Below are positions 28,083 through 36,830 of a DNA stretch of 64,000 bases, piece after piece. Below the pieces are notes generated by a model that was given only the letters and a program-made list of their open reading frames with translations, was not told the origin of the DNA and did not search any database. Position 1 is the first letter of the stretch; each line of letters starts with the position of its first letter. The position numbers were made by a program, and so were the translations under genes. The DNA is from Stygiobacter sp. RIFOXYC2_FULL_38_25. Its GTDB lineage: Bacteria > Bacteroidota > Ignavibacteria > Ignavibacteriales > Melioribacteraceae. The stretch covers positions 62,001 to 126,000 of the forward strand of contig MHAZ01000017.1 of assembly GCA_001803165.1 (NCBI GenBank), read 5' to 3'.

Positions 28083-29105
28083 ATGGCAACAACCCGATTT
28101 ATGACTCTTCCACGTCATATAATTGAAGGTGAAAAACTCCACCCGGAAGCCACCGGAGAACTCTCCGGAATTCTACTTCAACTTGGACTCGCTGCAAAAT
28201 TAATTTCATTGGAAGTAAACAAAGCCGGTTTGGCAAACATACTTGGCTTTACCGGAGATGAAAACGTTCATGGCGAAAAAGTTAAGAAGCTCGATATGTT
28301 TGCTCACGAAATGTTAATTAAAGCTATGGATCATGGCGGACATTTTTGTGTAATGGCAAGCGAAGAAGAGGAAGATATTATTCATCTGCCGCCACATCAA
28401 AAAATCGGCAAATACGTTTTGCTGTTCGATCCGCTTGACGGTTCATCCAACATTGACGCGAACATCAGCATTGGAACAATTTTCTCAATCTACAAACGTG
28501 TCAGTGAAGGCGATGGTCCGGGTACACTTGAGGATTGCCTTCAGCAAGGATACAAACAAGAAGTTGCCGGTTATATTCTTTACGGCTCAAGTACAATTTT
28601 TGTTTACACCGCCGGACATGGACACGGTGTTTACGGTTTTACTTTAGATCCGGCATTTGGCGAGTTTCTACTTTCACATGATGACATCAAAATTCCGAAG
28701 CAAGGAAGAATCTACAGCTTGAATGAAGGCAATTATTTCTCATGGCCAAAAGGTCTGAAAGATTACATCAAGTATTTGCAAGCGAATTACTTTGAAGGAA
28801 AACCATACCAGGCACGTTATGTTGGTTCAATGGTTGCCGATGTTCACCGCACATTACTCTACGGCGGCATTTTTATTTATCCGGGTGATAGAAGAAATGC
28901 CAAAGGTAAATTGCGTTTGAGTTATGAATGTAATCCTATGTCGTTTATTGTTGAAGCTGCGGGCGGAAGAGCAACAGACGGCAAAGAGAGAATCTTAGAT
29001 AAGAAACCTGAAGCACTTCACGAACGCACACCAATTTACATTGGCAGCGAAAAAGATGTGTTACTTGTAGAAAAATTCTTGAGTGAGGCAAGAGAAGCGT
29101 ACTGA
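28083..29105 (+). CDS. fbp: Fructose-1,6-bisphosphatase, class I
   Basis: 340 residues. Gluconeogenic dephosphorylation of fructose-1,6-bisphosphate. The metal-binding signature is FDPLDGSSNIDANISIGTIF, preceded by the ASEEEED acidic loop; GGIFIYPGD and KLRLSYECNPMSFIVEAAGG form the sugar-phosphate site. The ribosome site AAGGAGGAG overlaps the end of the ABC gene region, so translation follows the exporter operon closely. The pathway link to the exporter is not obvious. Confidence 0.95.
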   Translation: MATTRFMTLPRHIIEGEKLHPEATGELSGILLQLGLAAKLISLEVNKAGLANILGFTGDENVHGEKVKKLDMFAHEMLIKAMDHGGHFCVMASEEEEDIIHLPPHQKIGKYVLLFDPLDGSSNIDANISIGTIFSIYKRVSEGDGPGTLEDCLQQGYKQEVAGYILYGSSTIFVYTAGHGHGVYGFTLDPAFGEFLLSHDDIKIPKQGRIYSLNEGNYFSWPKGLKDYIKYLQANYFEGKPYQARYVGSMVADVHRTLLYGGIFIYPGDRRNAKGKLRLSYECNPMSFIVEAAGGRATDGKERILDKKPEALHERTPIYIGSEKDVLLVEKFLSEAREAY

Positions 29106-29111
29106 AAAGCA

Positions 29112-29160
29112 ATGGTGAATTGAGAATGGAGAATTAAAAGATTATCAATTCTCCATCATC
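29112..29160. terminator. Bidirectional hairpin of GAATGGA-like heptamers
   Basis: ATGGAGAATT (29126-29135) pairs perfectly with AATTCTCCAT (29147-29156) over an 11-base loop, between the convergent fbp and hypothetical genes. The left arm reads as 7-mers GAATTGA, GAATGGA, GAATTAA. It may act as a terminator and is one of the gene-less heptamer inverted repeats. Confidence 0.6.
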
Positions 29161-29179
29161 AACTTTCTACTAACAACTT

Positions 29180-29449
29180 TTAGTGTTTTTTAATCTTCGC
29201 AATTTCTTCTTCTATCTTCTTAGCCAAATCAGCGAGAGATATTCCTTCAACTTTCAGCTTAGCGTTTCTTACAATAATTTCGGGTGCATCACCTTCGCCT
29301 TTAACAAGTCTATACAGATTAAAACCAAGACGGTTTCTATCGTTTGGAATAGGTAGATAATCTTTTAGAGATTCCGCAATTCCATAGCATTGTTTTTCGA
29401 TTGAGTCTTCCGGGAAAAATTTAACTGCCGGAGGAGGTAAAGTTGTCAT
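29180..29449 (-). CDS. Conserved hypothetical protein, 89 aa
   Basis: Not recognised. An acidic/basic soluble protein, MTTLPPPAVKFFPEDSIEKQ..., with a predicted beta hairpin (APEIIVRNAKLKVEGIS) and a C-terminal charged helix (LADLAKKIEEEIAKIKKH). No signal peptide or membrane segment. Convergent with fbp and divergent from the GT9 gene. Codon use looks like that of its neighbours, so it is probably a real gene. Confidence 0.6.
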   Translation of the reverse strand: MTTLPPPAVKFFPEDSIEKQCYGIAESLKDYLPIPNDRNRLGFNLYRLVKGEGDAPEIIVRNAKLKVEGISLADLAKKIEEEIAKIKKH

Positions 29450-29563
29450 ATCAGTTCCGTTTTGTTCTTGCCAAAAATAAGTAAGTGAGTTTATACTTCC
29501 AACCGCCAGAAGAAAGCAAAATTTGGTAAATTTAGTCTGGAATAAGAAAACTTTGGAAATTCT

Positions 29564-30544
29564 ATTAATCAGACCAGCAAAATCCTTGTAATCCGGTTTA
29601 GCTCGCTCGGCGATGTACTCTTAACCACTCCAATTGTACGCGTGTTAAAACTTAGGTACCCGGAAGCGGAAATACACTTTGCTGTTCGTAAGGAATTTTC
29701 GGATGTGTATTCTCAAAATCCAAACATCTCCCGGCTCATCATATTTGATAAAACTCGTGAGGCAGAACTAAAGACTGAGCTATCAAACGAGAAATATGAT
29801 TTGATAATTGATTTGCAGAACAACTGGCGCAGTAGAAAACTTACAAGGGGAATGGCTGGCAATATCCTAATGTTCGTAAAACCAACATTTGCCAAGCTTT
29901 TGCTTGTCTATCTAAAATGGAATTCCTTGAAAGAGAATAAATCTATTGTTAAGAGATATGCAGAAGCCGCAGGAGTGGAACTTGATCAAGCCGGCTTAGA
30001 ATTATTTTTGCCAAGCGAAATTAAATCATCACTCGAAAGTGGAAAACAATACATTGGCTTTGCACCCGGCGCAAAACATTTTACTAAACGATGGCTGCCG
30101 GAATATTTTGTAGAGCTTGGAAATGAGCTAACAAAACTCGGGTTTCACATTGTTTTGTTTGGCGGAAAATCAGATCAGCAATTGTGCTATGAAATCTCAA
30201 AACAAATTTCCGGCTCAATTAATCTTCAGAATGATGACAATCTTTTCCAGATTGCCGCCGATATGAAGCTCTGCAAGCTAATAGTCTCCAACGATTCCGG
30301 ACTGATGCACACAGCCGCTTCAGTTGGTGTTCCGGTAGCAGCAATATTTGGTTCAACTGTAAAAGAATTTGGCTTTGCGCCGTATGGTGTTCAAAATTTA
30401 ATCTTAGAAAATAATTCGTTATTTTGCCGCCCGTGTAGTCACATTGGTAAATCAACTTGTCCCAAGAAGCACTTTAAATGTATGAAAGACGTTACGCCGC
30501 ACAATGTGCTAAATCATCTTCAAAACTTTCTCCCCGGCTTATGA
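29564..30544 (+). CDS. Glycosyltransferase family 9 (heptosyltransferase-like)
   Basis: Transfers a heptose-like sugar to lipopolysaccharide core. The family N-terminus, KILVIRFSSLGDVLLTTPIVR, is encoded well upstream of the first GTG (29642), so that start is too late. The frame is open back to 29546 but holds no ATG, GTG or TTG before this motif; an ATT at 29564 would give 326 residues. In the next frame a TTG at 29553 opens MEILLIRP, so a frameshift is another possibility. C-terminal motifs: GFAPGAKHFTKRWL, VSNDSGLMHTAASVGVPVAAIFG and a Cys cluster FCRPCSH...CPKKHFKC. ATGA overlap with kdtA. Confidence 0.85.
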   Translation: MNQTSKILVIRFSSLGDVLLTTPIVRVLKLRYPEAEIHFAVRKEFSDVYSQNPNISRLIIFDKTREAELKTELSNEKYDLIIDLQNNWRSRKLTRGMAGNILMFVKPTFAKLLLVYLKWNSLKENKSIVKRYAEAAGVELDQAGLELFLPSEIKSSLESGKQYIGFAPGAKHFTKRWLPEYFVELGNELTKLGFHIVLFGGKSDQQLCYEISKQISGSINLQNDDNLFQIAADMKLCKLIVSNDSGLMHTAASVGVPVAAIFGSTVKEFGFAPYGVQNLILENNSLFCRPCSHIGKSTCPKKHFKCMKDVTPHNVLNHLQNFLPGL

Positions 30545-31818
30545 AAACAATCTGGTACTGGTTTTATAATTTAACTTTCATTCCATTCGCAAAAGGATTT
30601 TTGTTCTTCGCACAGTTATTTCATCCTAAAATAAAGATCGGTTTAAAAGGTAGAAGAAAGCTTTTCGAAAATCTGATTATTGATCTTGCCGGAGTTGACC
30701 GTAAAAAGAAAATGGTCTGGTTTCATTCGGCTTCGATGGGTGAGTTTGAACAAGCAAAGCCTATCATTGAACGCATCAAAACGGAAAAAGATGTTAATAT
30801 AATTGTAACCTTTTTCTCCCCTTCCGGTTACACAAATTCGCTTAAATATCCTTTTGCCGATGTAATTACTTATTTCCCATTCGATACAGCTTTAGCCGCC
30901 AAGCGGTTTTTGAATTTAGTTCGACCGAATTTAGCAATCTTTATGCGTTATGATATTTGGCCAAATATGATTTGGCAGCTTGAACAGAAATCAATCCCAT
31001 GTATGATTGTTGACGCAACGATGCGAAAAAAAACTCCGCGCAAATGGGCAGTAGCAAAAAGTTTTCACAAATCACTCTTTTCTTGTTTTACAAAAATCTT
31101 AACTGTTTCCGAAAACGATTCTGAAAACTTTGGCGAGTTTGGCTTAGACAAAAACAAGATAACGGCTGTCGGCGATACTCGCTTTGACCGCGTTTACCAA
31201 AAAAGTTTGGATGCCAAACAAAAGAAATTATTCCGTGAAGACTTCTTCAAAGATAAAAAAGTCTTTGTGTTAGGCAGTTCATGGGAAAGCGATGAAGAAG
31301 TTTTGCTGCCGGCATTGCAAAAAGTTATGAAGAATGATGAGCGCGTAATTACAATCATAGTTCCGCACGAGCCAACCGTCTTGCATGTTGAATATCTGGA
31401 GAATCAACTGCATGGTAAGTATGAAACAATTCGTTTTTCGTTGCTTAACAATTACAAAGGCGAACGCATAATTATTATTGATTCAATTGGTGTGCTGCTT
31501 ACTTTGTATTATTATGCGCATATTGCATACGTTGGCGGCAGTTTCAAGCAAGGAATCCACAACGTGCTTGAACCGGCGGTTTATGGCATTCCGGTTGTCT
31601 TTGGTCCCAAACATGAAAACAGCCAGGAGGCTTTAGTTATGGTTAAGAATGGCGGCGGAATAACAATCAAAAATAAAAAAGAAGCTTACCGGGTTTTAAG
31701 AACACTTTTCAGCAATCAAAACTTACGCGCAGAAAAAGGACAAATATGCGCCGAGTACGTAAAAGCCAATATTGGCGCCACTCAAAAGATTCTTCAAGAG
31801 ATTTACCGGATTTTATGA
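30541..31818 (+). CDS. waaA: 3-deoxy-D-manno-octulosonic acid transferase
   Basis: 425 residues from the ATG at 30541, which overlaps the GT9 stop as ATGA; the longer frame from 30478 would read into GT9. It attaches Kdo to lipid A precursor at the inner membrane. A hydrophobic N-terminal anchor (FYNLTFIPFAKGFLFFAQLF) is followed by HSASMGEFEQAKPII, a GDTRFDRV linker and the GT30 C-terminal motif YVGGSFKQGIHNVLEPAVYGIPVVFGP. With GT9 it forms an LPS core operon. Confidence 0.94.
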   Translation: MKTIWYWFYNLTFIPFAKGFLFFAQLFHPKIKIGLKGRRKLFENLIIDLAGVDRKKKMVWFHSASMGEFEQAKPIIERIKTEKDVNIIVTFFSPSGYTNSLKYPFADVITYFPFDTALAAKRFLNLVRPNLAIFMRYDIWPNMIWQLEQKSIPCMIVDATMRKKTPRKWAVAKSFHKSLFSCFTKILTVSENDSENFGEFGLDKNKITAVGDTRFDRVYQKSLDAKQKKLFREDFFKDKKVFVLGSSWESDEEVLLPALQKVMKNDERVITIIVPHEPTVLHVEYLENQLHGKYETIRFSLLNNYKGERIIIIDSIGVLLTLYYYAHIAYVGGSFKQGIHNVLEPAVYGIPVVFGPKHENSQEALVMVKNGGGITIKNKKEAYRVLRTLFSNQNLRAEKGQICAEYVKANIGATQKILQEIYRIL

Positions 31819-31932
31819 TAAACCAATCTTTCGGCGCTCAGCAAAGTTTCGCAAAAGAAGAAAGAACGTCTTTATTTTAATTTATAGAGCATATTTTATA
31901 AATTGAATCTGTATTTAACGAGCTGATTACTA

Positions 31933-34900
31933 ATGCCGCCAACTCAGAACAAAACTTTCGAACAAACGCGAGCCGAAATTTCATTTAAGGAAATTTTGGA
32001 GTTCGCGCCCATCGGGATTTTGATCTTCCAGAGCAATTGGAAAATTAAGTTTGTCAATTCTAACTTTTTCAATTTTCCTGGAGTGCTGGGAGAAAGCCCG
32101 GCAAATGCAGTTGGGCAGAGCGTTTACGATAACAGACTTTTCGAGAAAATTGATATTCGCCCGGAACTTGAGCTCATACAAAAAGGGGAAAGCTTTGAAA
32201 AGCAAATCTCCGTCAGCAAATCATTCAGAGGAGTACAAGTTTCCATCCTATTAAAAGGAAGTCCCATTACACTGGAAGATGAAAGCGCCGGCGGAATTCT
32301 GATTATAGAAGATGTAAAAGTTGACACAAGCAAAACACATTCGCCGCTTTCAAAAACACCGGAGTTTAAAAGCTTTCTTAACCACATAGGGGACTTTTTC
32401 GTAATTGCAGATGCCGATGGTGTAATCAAAGAAACCTCTGAGCAAAGTAATTCAGCTTACGATTTTCTTTTTGAAGCAGATTCCTTAAAGCAAAACAAAA
32501 AATTATCACCTATTCTTTTCAAAAAGAATCTCGAAACAGTTGTATTATCTAACGAAACTGTAACAACCAAAATTCCATTTATTAAGGAGGGTGCGGAATA
32601 TCTTTCCAAGATAACACTGATTCCATTTAGCGAAGAGGGATTAACAGTTGATAATGTAATTCTGATTCTGGAAGACCTTAGCAAGAGGAATGATGATCTT
32701 GGTAAAACTCAAATTGAAATTGACGAGCTTTCCAAGTATCAAAAAATTACTGCTTCTGTGGTAGATGGATTAATTGGTGTTAACAAAGGAGGAAGAATTG
32801 TTCTGTGGAATGAGTCTTCCGCGAAATTGTTTGGTCTTACAAAGAGCGAAGTATTTGGTAAGTATATAGGTAAAATATTTCCATCACTTGATGAAGCCGG
32901 CTTTACCAAGCTAAAAAGTGATGTAGCAATGAATAACGGCTGGAATGGAATCTTATCAATCGGATTCGATGAATCTATTGCCGAGCATTTCAAAGTGAAA
33001 GTTACCGAGTTAAGCGATGAAGCAGAGGAGTCTTATATTTTCCTTTGCACAAACGTCACGGAAAGTATTCGCGCTGAAAAAGAACTGAAAGATTCGGAAG
33101 AAAAATTTAGAAACATTGTAACTAACGCGCCTGAGTTTATTTGTACACTTGATAAACGCGGTAACCTGACCTTTGGTAACAAACAATTTCTTGAAGCATT
33201 TAAGATCTCTCAAGCCGAATTGAAAAAAACAAATTTTACGGATTTGATTGACCCGGATTTTCTTCTTACCAATGGGTTTGATTTAGAAAATATTACAACG
33301 AAAAATATATGGAGTGTTGATCTTCCGTTAGTCAACAAACTCGGTCATAAAATTTTTGTACTTGCCAACTTTTCTACAATTAGAAATGCCAAAGAAGAGC
33401 TGCAAAGCTTCACGTTGAATCTGACCGATATTACTCAGAAGAAAGAAGCAGAAAAAGATTTGCTCCTCATCCGCTCTGTGTTTGAGGCGTCTGTTGATGG
33501 TATAGCTCTTATTAACAACAGCAGATTTGTACTAGTTAATGATTCGTTTGTAAAAATGTTGGGCTACTCAACAACAAGCGAAATGATAGATGAGATTCCG
33601 CTGAATCTAATTAGCGGAAAAGACAAAGAAATTGTTTCCGGCTATTTGAATCCATCGTATGAAAATATTAACCAGCCGCCGAAATTTAATTTTACTGCCC
33701 GCAGAAAAGATGGTACAACCTTCGCTGCCGAAAACTCTGTCTCTTACTACGAAGTTGAAGGAGAAAGGTTTATAGTTTGGGTCTTGCGGGATGAAACAGA
33801 AGAGATGCTGGCTAAAGAAGCTTTACAAACATCGGAAGAAAGGTACAGAAGTATTTCCGAAAGTATAAATGAATGTATTTGGGCTGCGGAAAATGTAAAA
33901 GGTGATTTGAAAGCAATCTTCTACACGCCTTCGGTTAAAAAGATTACAAGTTATGAACCGCAAGAATTTTTGGATGATGAAGAATTGTGGGGAAAAATTA
34001 TTCATCCGGATGATGTGGATTTTGTAGGCGATAAGATGGATAATCTCTACGGCGACCCAATAAGAAATCTTGAAACTCTTGAATACAGAATAATTGATAA
34101 ACTTGGCAGTATTATTTGGATTGAGAACAAAATTACTGTTGTACGCGATCCGAAAGGTAAAATCCAAAAGGTATTTGGAATCATAAGCGACGTGAGCTTA
34201 TCAAAGCGCGCTGAAGAAGAATTGAAACGTTCAACGAGTGATTTAAAAGAACTAAACGAAACAAAAGACAGATTTATTTCTATAGTTTCTCACGATTTAC
34301 GTACGCCGTTCAGTTCAATAATCGGCTTTACCGATTTGCTTCTTACAGATAAGAATCTTGATGAAGAAAAGAAAATACAGTATATCCACTTCATTCAGGA
34401 ATCATCAAAGAGTATGCTGGGATTGGTTAATTCACTGTTGGATTGGACTCGCTTGCAAACCGGAAGAATCAAATTTGAGCCGGACAGAATTAACGCAAAA
34501 TATATTATTGATAAATCAATCCAAATACTTTCCGGCGCTGCTATTCAGAAGAAGATTAAACTTGTTAACGAGCTTGCGAAAGAGTTTTACATCCACGCGG
34601 ATGAAAGTTTGCTTCTGCAAGTTTTCAACAACTTAATCTCGAACGCAATTAAGTTTACCAAGCCGGAAGGAAGCATAGTTGTCTCAGCAAAAGCTAATAT
34701 CGAAAAGAAGCAAGTGGAATTTAGTGTTAAGGATGATGGCATAGGAATCCGTGCTGAAAATGTAGATAAATTGTTTAAGATAGATACGAAGTTTACAACA
34801 AGCGGCACCGCCGGAGAAAAAGGAAGCGGTCTGGGCTTATCTCTTGTTCACGATATTATCCGCAAACATGGCGGCGATATTTGGGTTAACAGCGAACCTG

Positions 34901-35322
34901 GAAAGGGAACACAATTTATTTTTTCAATTCCGGTTGCTTCTTCTTATTTGTTGATTGTTGATGATATGAAAACCGACCGCTTGCTCTACACAAAGCTGAT
35001 AAAGAGTTTGATTCCAAATTATAATATTCTTGAAGCGGAAAACGGAAAAATTGCGCTTGAAGTGATTAAGCAATCATTGCCGGCGCTTGTAATTACAGAC
35101 CATAATATGCCGGTGATGAACGGTTATGATTTTGTTAAGCAGTTGAGTATCACTCCGTTAAAATATAAACCGCCGGTAATTGTTCTAAGCGGCGATGTTA
35201 ACAAAACCATTGAAGCAGAGTACAAAGAGTTTGGTGTTGAATATGTATTCTCGAAGCCGGTTAACCTGAGCAATTTCAAGAATGCGATTGAGCGTTCTTT
35301 AAGAAAAGCTATTTTTAATTGA
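31933..35322 (+). CDS. Multi-PAS hybrid sensor histidine kinase
   Basis: 1129 residues without clear membrane helices, so probably a cytoplasmic sensor. About five or six PAS/PAC modules fill residues 20-760 (PAC ends such as FGIISDVSLSKRAEEELKR). Then HisKA with IVSHDLRTPFSS (His787), HATPase with NLISNAIKFT, KDDGIGI and GSGLGLSLV, and a C-terminal receiver with VDD and ITDHNMP (Asp1056). A phosphorelay His-to-Asp within the protein is expected, with an external phosphotransfer protein or response regulator. No output gene is adjacent. PAS ligand unknown. Confidence 0.93.
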   Translation: MPPTQNKTFEQTRAEISFKEILEFAPIGILIFQSNWKIKFVNSNFFNFPGVLGESPANAVGQSVYDNRLFEKIDIRPELELIQKGESFEKQISVSKSFRGVQVSILLKGSPITLEDESAGGILIIEDVKVDTSKTHSPLSKTPEFKSFLNHIGDFFVIADADGVIKETSEQSNSAYDFLFEADSLKQNKKLSPILFKKNLETVVLSNETVTTKIPFIKEGAEYLSKITLIPFSEEGLTVDNVILILEDLSKRNDDLGKTQIEIDELSKYQKITASVVDGLIGVNKGGRIVLWNESSAKLFGLTKSEVFGKYIGKIFPSLDEAGFTKLKSDVAMNNGWNGILSIGFDESIAEHFKVKVTELSDEAEESYIFLCTNVTESIRAEKELKDSEEKFRNIVTNAPEFICTLDKRGNLTFGNKQFLEAFKISQAELKKTNFTDLIDPDFLLTNGFDLENITTKNIWSVDLPLVNKLGHKIFVLANFSTIRNAKEELQSFTLNLTDITQKKEAEKDLLLIRSVFEASVDGIALINNSRFVLVNDSFVKMLGYSTTSEMIDEIPLNLISGKDKEIVSGYLNPSYENINQPPKFNFTARRKDGTTFAAENSVSYYEVEGERFIVWVLRDETEEMLAKEALQTSEERYRSISESINECIWAAENVKGDLKAIFYTPSVKKITSYEPQEFLDDEELWGKIIHPDDVDFVGDKMDNLYGDPIRNLETLEYRIIDKLGSIIWIENKITVVRDPKGKIQKVFGIISDVSLSKRAEEELKRSTSDLKELNETKDRFISIVSHDLRTPFSSIIGFTDLLLTDKNLDEEKKIQYIHFIQESSKSMLGLVNSLLDWTRLQTGRIKFEPDRINAKYIIDKSIQILSGAAIQKKIKLVNELAKEFYIHADESLLLQVFNNLISNAIKFTKPEGSIVVSAKANIEKKQVEFSVKDDGIGIRAENVDKLFKIDTKFTTSGTAGEKGSGLGLSLVHDIIRKHGGDIWVNSEPGKGTQFIFSIPVASSYLLIVDDMKTDRLLYTKLIKSLIPNYNILEAENGKIALEVIKQSLPALVITDHNMPVMNGYDFVKQLSITPLKYKPPVIVLSGDVNKTIEAEYKEFGVEYVFSKPVNLSNFKNAIERSLRKAIFN

Positions 35323-35333
35323 GGTTTTTTTAC

Positions 35334-35425
35334 TCTGTGTAGCTCGGTGTCTTCTCCGCGGAACTCTGTGAAAAAATATTTCACAGAGAAGCACCGAGAT
35401 TAAACAGAGAGCCCCACAGAGAAAA
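35334..35425. repeat. CTCTGTG heptamer inverted repeat (gene-less)
   Basis: Left arm contains CTCTGTG, CTCGGTG and CTCTGTG; right arm contains CACAGAG, CACCGAG, CAGAG and CACAGAG. The central stem CTCTGTGAAA (35364-35373) / TTTCACAGAG (35379-35388) is perfect with a 5-base loop. It lies between the convergent hybrid kinase and dipeptidase genes and may double as a terminator. Same architecture as the four-helix elements but no ORF. Confidence 0.7.
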
Positions 35426-35434
35426 CATCTGAAA

Positions 35435-36031
35435 TCAGTTTATTCCGGTATCAAGAATTCCAAATTTTTTCCAATCCTTAAAATCGAAATGCCACCACTC
35501 CGTTTCCATTGGATCAAATCCAAATTGAATCATTGTCTCGCGCAGAAGCTTTCTATTTATATATGCTTTCTCAGAAACGTCCTTGCTGGCAAATGAAGCC
35601 CGCTCGGTAAAATCATCGTACGGTGTTCCCATATCAAGCTCGTTCCCATCAGCATCAATAAGAGTAACATCAACTGCAGCCCCGCGGTTATGGCGCGATC
35701 CTTTTGCCGGATCTGCAACATAGCGGTCATCCGGAAGGATTTGCCACATTATTTTCTGTACGAAGAGAGGGCGGAAGCCATCGAAAATTTTTATTCTGAC
35801 GTTATGATTCTTCTTAAGAAACTCGTTTGCTTGTGCTAAATGCTCTGCTGCAACCTTTCTTAAAAATACTTTAGCCGATGGATAAAGAACTTGCTTGGTA
35901 AAATTATTTGCGGTAGCATATTTAACATCTTGCACAATTGTAGAGTCTATTGATTTGAGCGGTACAATCAGTGTGTCTTCTTGTGCGAACACAATAGAGC
36001 TTATGAGCAGAAGAAATAAAAATTTATACAT
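35435..36031 (-). CDS. D-alanyl-D-alanine dipeptidase, M15D (VanX/DdpX-like)
   Basis: 198 residues from the ATG at 36031; a TTG two codons earlier overlaps the upstream stop. Signal peptide MYKFLFLLLISSIVFAQ. Zinc-site motif SRHNRGAAVDVTL (His114, Asp121) and ETEWWHFDF (Glu178, His181), plus FDGFRP. It cleaves D-Ala-D-Ala dipeptide, most likely for recycling cell-wall fragments; no vanHA resistance genes are nearby, so glycopeptide resistance is not implied. Follows a secreted hypothetical gene with 2 bases between. Confidence 0.9.
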   Translation of the reverse strand: MYKFLFLLLISSIVFAQEDTLIVPLKSIDSTIVQDVKYATANNFTKQVLYPSAKVFLRKVAAEHLAQANEFLKKNHNVRIKIFDGFRPLFVQKIMWQILPDDRYVADPAKGSRHNRGAAVDVTLIDADGNELDMGTPYDDFTERASFASKDVSEKAYINRKLLRETMIQFGFDPMETEWWHFDFKDWKKFGILDTGIN

Positions 36032-36033
36032 AG

Positions 36034-36804
36034 TCAATCCACTTTCTTTAGTTCGGCAAATAATGTGGTAATATCAGCAACTGGTGTCTCGTCAGATAAG
36101 TTATACAACAAAATATTCTTTCCAACTTTTCTCCAATGATATGATCTGTCTTTAATTGTTTTTTCAAATGCTTCTTGAATAATATTGTTTCTACCTTTCT
36201 TCTGAAATGTGATTATATCAAAGCTTGTTAGAGTATGATGATGAACAACATATTGGTTAAAATCTTCAAAGCCTTCAATTTGCCCGTCTTGTGAAAAGTT
36301 TAATCTAAGTTTTTGATCTTCCGATATATAAGTCCCGGCAAAAGATTTGTCATTTACAAAATGTTCAAAACCATCAAAAGTACCGTATTCCCTTGGAAGC
36401 GAAACGTAAAAGATTGTGTCGTTGCTGGACTCCTTTATTTCATGAAGTGCAAGGAAAGCTTTTCCAGCTTTAGTTGCTAAAGAAAGTGTGTACGGATTTC
36501 TAAAAAAAGGAGACTTAGCTACATATATTTCATTCGGGCTCCTAACAAAAAACGATTCTCTGTTTCCTTCAATGAGAGACCCGATAATTAGAATTGAATC
36601 CTTTCTGTTAAAATAGATCCGCCTAATTTCAAAATCGGAAAAATTCATTGCACTGCAGACACTATCACTCTTAGTTAATCTTTCATAGTATTTGTCTAAA
36701 AGCCAAGTATTGTTGAAACCGCTACTAGGTTCGATAGTTTGTGCTGAACAAAAATATGGAGAGACACAAACCAAAATGGCTGCCAGCACAATCAATGATT
36801 TCAC
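36034..36804 (-). CDS. Exported hypothetical protein, 256 aa
   Basis: Not recognised. Signal peptide at residues 1-21 (SLIVLAAILVCVSPYFCSAQ). The rest is beta-rich and soluble, with no repeated motif and no type IX tail. An internal hint is the segment SFAGTYISEDQKLRLNFSQDGQIEGF, which resembles lipocalin-like or META-like small beta-barrel repeats (GTY...LRL..DG), but this is weak. Middle gene of a likely pulA-hypothetical-dipeptidase operon (26 bases from pulA, 2 bases to the next). Confidence 0.65.
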   Translation of the reverse strand: MKSLIVLAAILVCVSPYFCSAQTIEPSSGFNNTWLLDKYYERLTKSDSVCSAMNFSDFEIRRIYFNRKDSILIIGSLIEGNRESFFVRSPNEIYVAKSPFFRNPYTLSLATKAGKAFLALHEIKESSNDTIFYVSLPREYGTFDGFEHFVNDKSFAGTYISEDQKLRLNFSQDGQIEGFEDFNQYVVHHHTLTSFDIITFQKKGRNNIIQEAFEKTIKDRSYHWRKVGKNILLYNLSDETPVADITTLFAELKKVD

Positions 36805-36830
36805 TATTGAGTAGTCCTTAGTTGGATTCT

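Noticed and set aside
30478-30540. Longer start for the Kdo transferase
   Set aside because: The extra 21 residues are read inside the GT9 gene in another frame; the ATGA overlap at 30541 is the normal coupled start.
35435-36031. Vancomycin-resistance gene (vanX)
   Set aside because: The dipeptidase motif is real, but there is no vanH, vanA or regulator pair nearby and the protein is exported, so a cell-wall recycling role is more likely.
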